From: CALKXV01 sp964632495
Lineage (GTDB): Bacteria > Pseudomonadota > Alphaproteobacteria > Rhodobacterales > Rhodobacteraceae
Assembly: GCA_964632495.1 (NCBI GenBank)
Contig: CAZWDS010000056.1
Span: 1 to 19,354, forward strand
Length of the DNA stretch: 19,354 nt
Reading direction: 5' to 3'
The translations under genes and the position numbers were made by a program. The first letter of the stretch is position 1. Each line of letters begins with the position of its first letter. Shown here piece by piece: positions 6,203-12,488 of the stretch. A model generated the notes under the pieces. It was given only the letters and a program-made list of their open reading frames with translations. It made no database searches and was not told the origin of the DNA.

Positions 6203-7692
6203 TGGTACCCCGCCTGACGTCCCTCGGTGATCAGAATGGTCCTGCGTCTCGTCCCGGATACGTGCCAGAAGCTCACGGCGCGGGCATCGTTCATTTGGGG
6301 TTTGGTGCCTTTCACCGGGCGCATCAGGCTGTGATGACCGACGACGCACTGGCAGAGGACGGGGGCGATTGGCGCATCATTGGCGTCAGCCTGCGGTCAA
6401 AAAATTTGGCCGAAAATCTGAACGCCCAAAACGGGCTCTACACCCTGATCGAAAAAAACGGCCGGGGCACCTCGGCCCGCGTCATTGGCGCGGTCGACCA
6501 CGTCATTGCCGCCGACCCCACGGCCACGCTGGACGCGCTGTCTGCCCCCAACATCCGCATCGTGACCCTGACGGTCACCGAAAAAGGGTATGCCTTCGAC
6601 CCCGCCACCCGCAGACCCGATCCATCGAACCCAAGCGTCGCCGCCGATCTGGCCACACCCGATGCGCCCAGCGGAGTGCTTGGGCTTTTGACCGCTGCGA
6701 TCAAGCGTCGGAAAACCCAAGGCGCGCCGCCGCTGACCCTATTGTCTTGCGATAACCTGCCGGAAAACGGGCGACTGCTCCGCGACGCCATCGTCGGCTT
6801 CGCGCATCTCTCCGGGCAAGACGGCCTTGCCGACTGGATTGCCGCGAACATCGCTTTCCCGTCCTCCATGGTGGATCGCATCACCCCCGCCACCACAGAA
6901 GACACACTTGCCGAAGCCCGCACCCAAACCGGCTGCGAAGACCGCGCGGCGGTTGAAACCGAGCCCTTCCTTCAATGGGTCATCGAAGACAATTTCCCGA
7001 CAGGACGCCCCAAATGGGAAGCAGGCGGTGCACTCTTCGTCGCGGACGTCACTCCTTACGAGCGTATGAAACTGACGATGCTGAACGGCAGTCATTCGCT
7101 TTTGGCCTACACCGGTTTCCTGCTGGGCCGTCGCTATGTGCGCGACGTCATGCGCGATGCGGACCTGAGTTGGCTGATCCAACGACACCTTGCCGCAGCG
7201 GCCAGCCTGCTGCCCCCTTTGCATGGCGTAGACTTCGCCACCTACGCACGTGCGCTGGAAGACCGGTTCATCAATCCGGCCATCGCCCACGAAACCTTTC
7301 AAATCGCCACCGACGCTACGCAAAAACTGCCGCAACGCATCTTCCAGCCCGCCGCCCAAGCTCTGAAGGCAGGCCAGGATGTCCGCCCCTTCGCCTTTGC
7401 CGCAGCCTTCTGGATGCGCTTCTGTCTTGGAAAAACCGACGACGGCAAAACGTATGACCTGCCCGACCCCCGCGCCGACGAACTGACGCAAAGCCTTTCA
7501 AACGCCTCAACCGCCGACGCCATATCCAACGCCATCCACGCCCTGCCCAATCTTATCCCGCCCAAGCTTGCCACCAACTCCGTTTGGCGCGGCTTGGTCG
7601 AGACCAGTCTTTCAAGCGCGCTGCAAAACGGGTGCCGCGCGGCCATCCAACACGAGATCGCCCAAGAGGAGCCCCCAAGAGCCAGAGCTTGA
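6202..7692 (+). CDS. uxuB: Fructuronate reductase (mannitol dehydrogenase family)
   Basis: A 496-residue NAD-dependent polyol dehydrogenase-type enzyme, predicted to interconvert D-fructuronate and D-mannonate. The nucleotide-binding start GFGAFHRAHQ is at 33-42, with TEKGY at 126-130, DNLPENG at 184-190 and MVDRITP at 223-229. The catalytic signature K-x4-N-x2-H (K290, N295, H298) sits in KLTMLNGSHS. These are standard for the long-chain mannitol dehydrogenase/UxuB/UxaB family. The ATG at 6202 overlaps the uxuA stop (TGATG), and a GGGGGA ribosome site lies 9 nt ahead; a GTG at 6199 is an alternative start one codon earlier. Coupling to uxuA makes the UxuB assignment stronger than mannitol or tagaturonate activity, which motifs alone would not exclude. 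Confidence 0.93.
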   Translation: MVPRLTSLGDQNGPASRPGYVPEAHGAGIVHLGFGAFHRAHQAVMTDDALAEDGGDWRIIGVSLRSKNLAENLNAQNGLYTLIEKNGRGTSARVIGAVDHVIAADPTATLDALSAPNIRIVTLTVTEKGYAFDPATRRPDPSNPSVAADLATPDAPSGVLGLLTAAIKRRKTQGAPPLTLLSCDNLPENGRLLRDAIVGFAHLSGQDGLADWIAANIAFPSSMVDRITPATTEDTLAEARTQTGCEDRAAVETEPFLQWVIEDNFPTGRPKWEAGGALFVADVTPYERMKLTMLNGSHSLLAYTGFLLGRRYVRDVMRDADLSWLIQRHLAAAASLLPPLHGVDFATYARALEDRFINPAIAHETFQIATDATQKLPQRIFQPAAQALKAGQDVRPFAFAAAFWMRFCLGKTDDGKTYDLPDPRADELTQSLSNASTADAISNAIHALPNLIPPKLATNSVWRGLVETSLSSALQNGCRAAIQHEIAQEEPPRARA

Positions 7693-7706
7693 AACAACCG
7701 GGGTGC

Positions 7707-7723
7707 GATGTCGGCGCGACATC
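7707..7723 (+). promoter_or_regulatory. Stem-loop in the uxuB-dctP gap
   Basis: GATGTCG (7707-7713) and CGACATC (7717-7723) are perfect 7-bp arms around a 3-nt loop, 15 bp after the uxuB stop and about 70 bp before dctP. A second, weaker element (CGATC at 7734-7738 and GATCG at 7744-7748) follows. No T-run follows, so it is not an ordinary intrinsic terminator. It may mark an mRNA processing or stability boundary between the enzyme and transporter parts of the operon, or an operator for a second promoter. Confidence 0.4.
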
Positions 7724-7792
7724 CTTTCCGGTTCGATCCCAAAGATCGGGACATTCGCGTCACTGAACTGAATCACTTTCAAGGAGGAAGAC

Positions 7793-8785
7793 ATGAGCTT
7801 CATCAAATCAATTGCCAAAGGCGCAAGCGTTGCCGCCGCCGTCGCGGCGATCACGGCCACAGCCGCATCTGCGCAAACCACCCTGCGCGGGGCCAGCCTG
7901 TTCGACGAAAACCACGCCTATACCCAAACGCTGATGAAATTCGCCGAACTGGTGAATGAATACGCGGGCGAAGAGGTGACGTTCGATCTGCGCCTGAACA
8001 GCGAACTGGGCACCGAGCCGGACTACGTGAACTTTCTGACCCAAGGCGTCGCCATCGACTATGCAATCATCGCGCCGTCGAACCTTGCGCGTTTTGCCGA
8101 CAGCCTGCCTTTGATGGACATGCCGTTTGTGTTCCGCGATCTGGATCACTGGAACGCGGTTCTGTCCAGCGACGTGTTTGACCCGCTTGTGACCGAATTG
8201 CGCGAAAAGGCCGATCTGGTCATCGTGGGTTATGCCGGTGGCGGCACACGGAACCTGATCTCGAACAAGAAGATCTCGAACATGGCCGAGCTTGAAGGCC
8301 ACAAGATGCGCGTCATGGGCGCACCGATCCAGGCGCAGGTCTTTGACGCCATCACGGCCAGCCCTTCGGCAATTGCCTACGCCGAAGTTTACAACGCCAT
8401 TCAGACCGGTGTTGTCGACGGGTTGGAAAATGAATCGGCCAGCTTGGCACAATACAAGTTCTACGAAGTTGCCCCGCACGTGACACTGACCAAGCACTCG
8501 ATCACCGTGCGTCCGATCGTCTTCTCGGGCAAGTCCTTCGCCAAACTGACACCTGAACTGCAAGAGGCTGTCATGAAAGCCGGTGCCGAAGCCGGTGATT
8601 TTGGTCGCGCATTGGAAACCACGCAAGACGCTGAAATGCTTCAGAAGATGACAGACGCAGGCAACATCGAAGTGCACGATTTCGAAGGCCGTGAAAAGCT
8701 GCTCGACCTCGTAACGCCAGTGCAGGACGCTTATGCCGCCGAACTGGGCGCCGAAGCCCTACTTGAATCGATCCGGTCCAAGTAA
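7793..8785 (+). CDS. dctP: TRAP transporter substrate-binding protein (DctP type)
   Basis: A 330-residue periplasmic binding protein that captures the substrate for the DctQM permease. The signal peptide is clear: basic start, alanine-rich core, and an ASA-Q cleavage site after residue 27. Family features follow: NLISNKKISNMAELEGHKMRV around 154-174, containing the conserved carboxylate-binding arginine R173, and EVYNAIQTGVVDGLENE at about 198-214. A perfect AAGGAGGAAG ribosome site precedes the ATG, suggesting strong translation as usual for binding proteins. The arginine implies an organic acid ligand. With uxuA/uxuB upstream, a hexuronate or aldonate is likely (inference). The gene is flanked on both sides by stem-loops. 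Confidence 0.95.
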   Translation: MSFIKSIAKGASVAAAVAAITATAASAQTTLRGASLFDENHAYTQTLMKFAELVNEYAGEEVTFDLRLNSELGTEPDYVNFLTQGVAIDYAIIAPSNLARFADSLPLMDMPFVFRDLDHWNAVLSSDVFDPLVTELREKADLVIVGYAGGGTRNLISNKKISNMAELEGHKMRVMGAPIQAQVFDAITASPSAIAYAEVYNAIQTGVVDGLENESASLAQYKFYEVAPHVTLTKHSITVRPIVFSGKSFAKLTPELQEAVMKAGAEAGDFGRALETTQDAEMLQKMTDAGNIEVHDFEGREKLLDLVTPVQDAYAAELGAEALLESIRSK

Positions 8786-8801
8786 TCCCGACATGACACC
8801 C

Positions 8802-8827
8802 TCCCGGGCGGCATCTTCCGCCCGGGA
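8802..8827 (+). promoter_or_regulatory. Strong hairpin between dctP and dctQ
   Basis: TCCCGGGCGG (8802-8811) and CCGCCCGGGA (8818-8827) form a perfect 10-bp, almost all G-C stem with the 6-nt loop CATCTT, 16 bp after the dctP stop. No T-run follows, so it is unlikely to be a full terminator. Such hairpins after a solute-binding-protein gene commonly protect the upstream message from 3' exonucleases or cause partial termination, giving more binding protein than permease. That role is inference from position and strength. Confidence 0.6.
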
Positions 8828-8852
8828 CCACACCAAACCCCGCGAGACCCAC

Positions 8853-9353
8853 ATGAAACACATAGATCGGGCGCTGTCTCTTTTCTGCGATGGCCTGAGG
8901 ATTGTGATCGGCGTGCTGATCGGCCTGTTGATCATCCCGGTCGGCATGCAGGTGATCGCACGATATACTGGCCTGATCCCGGTCTATTTGTGGACCGAGG
9001 AACTGGCGACCTTCATCTTCGTCTGGATCGTCATGTTGGGCTCGATGCTGGCCGTCTGGGACCGCACGCATTTTGACGTCCACGTCATGCCCGAAGCCAC
9101 CTCGCCCTTGGGCCGCTTGCTGCAACAGGGCTTTGTCCACATCGCCATTGCCGCCTTCGCCATTCTCTTCATCTGGTACGGGATCGGATACACGCAATTC
9201 GGAGCCATCCAGAAATCGGTGATGCTGCGGATGAACCTTGCCCTGACCTATGTCACCGTGCCCGTCGCGGGCGTCGGCTGGGCGCTGTTTTCCATCCGTC
9301 ATCTCGTGGCCGAAATCGACCGCTATCGCCAACACCATCGGAGCACCCAATGA
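8853..9353 (+). CDS. dctQ: TRAP transporter small permease (DctQ type)
   Basis: A 166-residue inner-membrane protein, the small subunit of the tripartite importer. Four hydrophobic segments are visible at about residues 14-35, 46-66, 85-107 and 126-147. The stretch RYTGLIPVYLWTEELATFIFVWIVMLGS (about 37-64) contains the W-TEEL...F-W pattern characteristic of DctQ. The frame is open from 8733, but the ATG at 8853 gives the usual N-terminus with a short cytoplasmic lead, and the upstream part would run through the dctP-dctQ hairpin. The ribosome site is weak (GCGAGA), in contrast to dctP. It overlaps dctM by 4 nt (ATGA), so the two permease subunits are translationally coupled. Confidence 0.93.
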   Translation: MKHIDRALSLFCDGLRIVIGVLIGLLIIPVGMQVIARYTGLIPVYLWTEELATFIFVWIVMLGSMLAVWDRTHFDVHVMPEATSPLGRLLQQGFVHIAIAAFAILFIWYGIGYTQFGAIQKSVMLRMNLALTYVTVPVAGVGWALFSIRHLVAEIDRYRQHHRSTQ

Positions 9354-10660
9354 TCCTCACAACCGGTGTCGCCTGCGCCATTCTGGTCGGCTGCTTTCTT
9401 GTGCTTGTCATCCTGCGCGTGCCCGTGGCCTTCGCCCTTGGCTTGGCAACCATTCCCGTGGTGATGCTGGATCTGCGTCTGACGTCTTTCCTGATCATGG
9501 ACCGGATGTTCCAATCCTATAACTCGTTCATTTTGCTGGCGGTTCCGTTCTTCCTATTGGCGGCGAACCTGATGAACTCGGGCAAGATCACCGACCGGCT
9601 GATCGAACTGGCCCGTGTCTTGACCGGCTGGATGCCGGGCGGGCTGGGCCATGTGAACGTGGCCGTTTCAATGCTGTTCGCAGGCATCTCTGGCTCGTCC
9701 ACCGCCGATGCGGCGGGCTGCGGCAAAATCCTGATCCCGGCCATGACCAAGCAAGGATACGATCCACGGTTCGCCGTCGCGGTCACCGCGTGTTCCTCGG
9801 TCATGGGCGTCATTATCCCACCGTCGATCCTGATGATCGTCTGGGGCGGCGTCATGTCGGTTTCGGTCGGAGCCTTATTCCTTGCAGGTGCCATCCCCGG
9901 CATCATGATCGCGGGCGCCCTGATGGCGACGGTCTATGTCTATGCCAAAATCTACGACTACCCGACCGCAGGCAAACCCACGCTTTGCGACCTTTGGGCC
10001 GCCTTCAAAGGGGCTGGCCTTGCCCTTCTGACACCCGTCTTCGTGATCGGAGGCATCGTCGGCGGCATCGTCACACCGACAGAAAGCGCCATCATCGCCG
10101 CCGCCTATTCGCTGATCCTTGGCATGTTCTTTTACCGGTCCATCTCGGTCAAAGACCTTGGCTACGTCCTTTACGACACGGGCCGCTTCGCCTCGATCTC
10201 GCTGTTTGCCATCGGCACCGCGTCGATCTTCGGCTGGCTTCTGGCCTTCTACGACGTCCCGCGCCTGATCGTGGATACGCTCACCAGTTACGATCTCAGC
10301 CCCTTCGCCATCAAACTGGTGATCGCGGCCCTGTTCCTGTTCTTCGGCCTGTTCATCGACGCCATCCCGGCCATCATCATCCTTGGCACGGTCCTGTTCC
10401 CCGTGGCCACGGCCGCAGAAATCCACCCCGTCGCCTTCGCGATCATCGGCATTATCTCTCTGGCCTTCGGATTGGTGACGCCACCCTATGGGCTGTGCCT
10501 TCTCATATCCGCAGCCATCGCGGATCTGAATGTGGTGAATGTGCTGCGCGATGTGGTGATCATTCTGGTGCCAATGCTGGCCATCCTGTTGCTGATCATC
10601 AGCTTCCCCGAAATCGCCCTTTGGCTGCCAAGGATGCTGATGCCAAACGCGGTGCAGTAA
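9350..10660 (+). CDS. dctM: TRAP transporter large permease (DctM type)
   Basis: A 436-residue polytopic inner-membrane protein with about 12 hydrophobic segments, the sodium-coupled transport subunit of the TRAP system. Family signatures seen are AVPFFLLAANLMNSGKITDR at 64-83, GISGSSTADAAG at 112-123, IIPPS shortly after position 150, and GGIVTPTESA at about 238-247. The length is typical of DctM. The start overlaps dctQ in an ATGA junction. It is the last gene of the plus-strand operon and converges on the minus-strand oxidoreductase gene. Like the rest of the operon, its expression is probably governed by the divergent GntR/FCD regulator. Confidence 0.96.
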   Translation: MILTTGVACAILVGCFLVLVILRVPVAFALGLATIPVVMLDLRLTSFLIMDRMFQSYNSFILLAVPFFLLAANLMNSGKITDRLIELARVLTGWMPGGLGHVNVAVSMLFAGISGSSTADAAGCGKILIPAMTKQGYDPRFAVAVTACSSVMGVIIPPSILMIVWGGVMSVSVGALFLAGAIPGIMIAGALMATVYVYAKIYDYPTAGKPTLCDLWAAFKGAGLALLTPVFVIGGIVGGIVTPTESAIIAAAYSLILGMFFYRSISVKDLGYVLYDTGRFASISLFAIGTASIFGWLLAFYDVPRLIVDTLTSYDLSPFAIKLVIAALFLFFGLFIDAIPAIIILGTVLFPVATAAEIHPVAFAIIGIISLAFGLVTPPYGLCLLISAAIADLNVVNVLRDVVIILVPMLAILLLIISFPEIALWLPRMLMPNAVQ

Positions 10661-10661
10661 C

Positions 10662-10687
10662 GTCAGGGCACCATCAGACGCCCCGAC
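10662..10687. terminator. Weak stem-loop in convergent gap after dctM
   Basis: GTCAGGGC (10662-10669) and GCCCCGAC (10680-10687) pair over 8 bp with one mismatch; on the minus-strand transcript that position becomes a G-U pair. It lies in the 39-bp gap between the convergent ends of dctM and the oxidoreductase gene, where a bidirectional terminator is expected. No T-run follows on either strand, so the call is tentative. Confidence 0.3.
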
Positions 10688-10699
10688 ACAGGATCAAAA

Positions 10700-11587
10700 T
10701 CAGTCTTTATAAAGCTCGGCAAACATGTCCACGGCTTCAGACACCATGTTGTCCCCGCGCCCCTGAGCCACCGCCAGCCCAAGCGCCTGCTTGGTGCTTG
10801 TCGACATGATCGAAAGCTTGCCCAAACCGTCCGCCATGGCCGCGTAATACCCGACGTCCTTGTTGGCATTCTTCAACGCAAAGGCCAGTTGGTTCGGATC
10901 GCCGTCCACGGCATAGCCCTTCACCAACTCCATCATCATCGACTTCAACGGCCCCGACGCCATCACGTCATACAACACCTGACGATCCACGCCCGAGGCT
11001 TCGCCCATGGCAAAAGCTTCGGACATCGCCATCGCCGTCGTCATGCCAAAAAAGTTGTTGATCAGCTTGGTCGTGTGCCCCGCGCCTGATGCGCCCAGAT
11101 GAAAGACGTTCTCGCCCAAATCGTTCAGCACCGGCAAAACCGCCTCATAGGCCGCCTTATCCCCGGCGCACATGATGTTCAGCTTGCCGTCAACGGCATG
11201 AGCGGGCGTTCGCCCCAAAGGACCGTCCAGATAAGCCCCGCCCGCAGCGGCAACCTCTTCGGCCAGCACACGCGTCGAGCCAGGCAAAGACGTGCCAAAA
11301 TCAATCACCGTCGCACCGGCCCGCATCCCCGCCATTACGCCGTCGTCGCCACGCATCCGGCTTTCAACCGAAACGGACGTGTCCATGCACAACATCACGA
11401 TGTCCGACGCCGCAGCCACCTCTTTCGCCGTCGAAACCTCAACCGCCCCACGGGCAATTGCGGCATCAACGTGAGTGCGCGTGCGGTTCGCCACAATCGT
11501 CAAAGGATAGTCAAGATCAAGCAGGCGCTGACACATCGCGCCTCCCATAAGGCCAAGGCCGATAAAGCCAATCGCAGGTTTCGTCAC
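10700..11587 (-). CDS. 3-hydroxyisobutyrate-dehydrogenase-family oxidoreductase
   Basis: A 295-residue NAD(P)-dependent beta-hydroxyacid dehydrogenase. The Rossmann loop IGLGLMGGAM is at 9-18, the catalytic lysine is K174 within GAGHTTKLINNF (168-179), and the C-terminal helical domain holds FALKNANKDVGY. The substrate loop at 121-129 reads DGPLGRTPA rather than the DAPVSGG usual in HIBADH and tartronate-semialdehyde reductase; the GRT resembles the loop I recall for E. coli sulfolactaldehyde reductase YihU. The exact substrate is therefore open. The start codon is GTG with AAAGGA 8 nt ahead. It lies 49 bp after the redoxin gene on the same strand and may be co-transcribed with it. It converges on dctM. 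Confidence 0.88.
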   Translation of the reverse strand: MTKPAIGFIGLGLMGGAMCQRLLDLDYPLTIVANRTRTHVDAAIARGAVEVSTAKEVAAASDIVMLCMDTSVSVESRMRGDDGVMAGMRAGATVIDFGTSLPGSTRVLAEEVAAAGGAYLDGPLGRTPAHAVDGKLNIMCAGDKAAYEAVLPVLNDLGENVFHLGASGAGHTTKLINNFFGMTTAMAMSEAFAMGEASGVDRQVLYDVMASGPLKSMMMELVKGYAVDGDPNQLAFALKNANKDVGYYAAMADGLGKLSIMSTSTKQALGLAVAQGRGDNMVSEAVDMFAELYKD

Positions 11588-11636
11588 GTTGTATGTCCTT
11601 TCAACTTAAAGCCGATGTACCCTGACTTGACCAAGA

Positions 11637-12152
11637 TCAAGCGGTTCCGCGCACGGGCCTATCATTTTCGATGTTGAACGTCATCCCGTCCAAGAGTTCA
11701 ACCAAATCGGGCCGCGCGCCGGGCCCATTGGAAATGTCCACCAACATAAGCGAGCCATCCGGGCGAATGGCAAAGGCACCGGGTTCGGCGAACAAATCTG
11801 TGGTCTCGGCCTCGGACAGCGGCTCGGACACATAAAGCCCAAGCGACCGCATCTGCGCCACGGTCAACCCGTAACACAGATCGAAATCCCAACCGAACTC
11901 GTCCAAATCCGCTTTGGCCTTGTCTTCCGTATCAGACGAGACGACCACGACGTCCATCACCCCAGTCCATGCGGGCAAAGCCGCGTTCAGCTTGTTCAGG
12001 AACTTTTTGCAGCGCGGGCAATGCTTGCCCCGATAGACAAACAACATGGTCCAGCGATCCTTCGGCTGACCAACTGTGATGGGGTCTCCACCAATTGTGG
12101 GAAAGCGCATCTCTCCGATAGGCTGGCCGACACGGGGTTTATGGTCTGTCAT
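11637..12152 (-). CDS. Redoxin / AhpC-TSA-like thioredoxin-fold protein
   Basis: A 171-residue cytosolic thioredoxin-fold protein without a signal peptide. The segment MLFVYRGKHCPRCKKFLNKL (36-55) has the strand-then-cysteine layout of peroxiredoxin/redoxin proteins, with a CxxC pair at C45 and C48. A PGAFAIRPDGS motif follows the central strand, as in the family. It probably reduces peroxides or disulfides; the exact substrate is unknown. The frame extends to 12263, but the ATG at 12152 starts the family N-terminus and has AAAGGA 6 nt upstream. A TGCGA-N6-TCGCA palindrome lies immediately ahead of that ribosome site. The oxidoreductase gene follows 49 bp downstream on the same strand. Confidence 0.85.
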   Translation of the reverse strand: MTDHKPRVGQPIGEMRFPTIGGDPITVGQPKDRWTMLFVYRGKHCPRCKKFLNKLNAALPAWTGVMDVVVVSSDTEDKAKADLDEFGWDFDLCYGLTVAQMRSLGLYVSEPLSEAETTDLFAEPGAFAIRPDGSLMLVDISNGPGARPDLVELLDGMTFNIENDRPVRGTA

Positions 12153-12163
12153 GTGAGGTCCTT

Positions 12164-12179
12164 TGCGAATGTGTTCGCA
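12164..12179. promoter_or_regulatory. TGCGA-N6-TCGCA palindrome upstream of redoxin
   Basis: TGCGAATGTGTTCGCA is a perfect inverted repeat with 6-bp arms and a 4-nt centre, starting 12 bp upstream of the redoxin ATG and touching its ribosome site. The geometry TGCGA-N6-TCGCA is that of CRP-superfamily sites (TGTGA-N6-TCACA), and exactly that of the CRP-S/competence-type variant known in gammaproteobacteria. A site this close to the start would act as a repressor or read as an RNA hairpin masking the ribosome site. Confidence 0.4.
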
Positions 12180-12300
12180 GACTTGTCGCATTGATTTGCC
12201 AGCATTGCACCTACCGAACGCAGGATCGCCAGCGGCTCTCTTAAAAACCTCGAAGCACCCCAAGACCCTTTGGCGTCTGTGATCCGACGTTCAGGGTTCG

Positions 12301-12314
12301 TTAAGACGTCTTAA
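12301..12314. promoter_or_regulatory. Perfect 14-bp palindrome TTAAGACGTCTTAA
   Basis: Arms TTAAGAC and GTCTTAA meet without a spacer and extend no further on either side. It sits 149 bp upstream of the redoxin start and 187 bp past the pheA stop. An uninterrupted 14-bp palindrome is rare by chance and typical of dimeric-repressor operators. I do not recognise the regulator, and no neighbouring regulator gene points to one. Confidence 0.35.
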
Positions 12315-12360
12315 AGCCGTTACCCCGTTGGGGCGGGGCAAAAAGCGGCACTGATGGCGC

Positions 12361-12398
12361 ACCGACGCAATACCGACGTGATACCGACGCAATACCGA
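12361..12398. repeat. Tandem 11-bp direct repeat, 3 copies plus partial
   Basis: ACCGACGCAAT (12361-12371), ACCGACGTGAT (12372-12382) and ACCGACGCAAT (12383-12393) are consecutive, followed by a partial ACCGA (12394-12398). Copies 1 and 3 are identical and copy 2 differs at two bases. The 11-bp period is close to one helical turn, so repeated protein-binding sites on one DNA face are possible. Slippage-generated sequence without function is the alternative. Confidence 0.75.
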
Positions 12399-12488
12399 AG
12401 GTCTGGAACCAGCGACGCGCCCATCGCACTCAGCGTTAACGTGTCAGGGATTGACCACCGTACCGCACGCAACAGGGCACCATGCACC

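Larger units (their letters stand above)
12153..12488. other. 336-bp non-coding gap between pheA and redoxin
   Basis: I find no convincing gene or tRNA here. The gap contains, from left to right, the redoxin ribosome site and TGCGA-N6-TCGCA palindrome, a perfect 14-bp palindrome at 12301-12314, CCCC-GTT-GGGG at 12323-12333, a tandem 11-bp repeat at 12361-12398 and an 8-bp palindrome CGTTAACG at 12434-12441. No clear intrinsic terminator for pheA is seen. The density of symmetric elements suggests a regulatory region or a small RNA, but neither is shown. Confidence 0.5.

Noticed and set aside
6739..7491. A 250-codon minus-strand open frame opposite uxuB
   Set aside because: uxuB motifs, including the K-x4-N-x2-H catalytic site, are intact over this stretch; the antisense frame shows no family features.
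7707..7723. Intrinsic terminator between uxuB and dctP
   Set aside because: The stem is perfect but short and no T-run follows, so it is kept only as a stem-loop.
7808..8677. A 289-codon minus-strand open frame opposite dctP
   Set aside because: dctP has a signal peptide, family motifs and an ideal ribosome site; the opposite frame has no domain and is a codon-bias shadow.
9790..10809. A 339-codon plus-strand open frame inside dctM
   Set aside because: It is an out-of-frame reading of dctM with extreme Arg/His/Pro content and no domain; dctM has clear TRAP signatures throughout.
2986..11587. Complete sulfoquinovose degradation pathway based on YihS-like and YihU-like proteins
   Set aside because: UxuA and UxuB are unmistakable mannonate-pathway enzymes, and no sulfo-kinase, sulfo-aldolase or sulfoquinovosidase is present; the resemblance is kept only as a caution on substrate.
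12153..12263. N-terminal extension of the redoxin to 12263
   Set aside because: The extension shows no family similarity, lacks a ribosome site and would cross the TGCGA-N6-TCGCA palindrome; the ATG at 12152 has AAAGGA at good spacing.
12153..12488. Possible tRNA or structured small RNA in the pheA-redoxin gap
   Set aside because: No cloverleaf, T-loop in register or conserved RNA architecture could be traced; only separate palindromes and repeats are evident.
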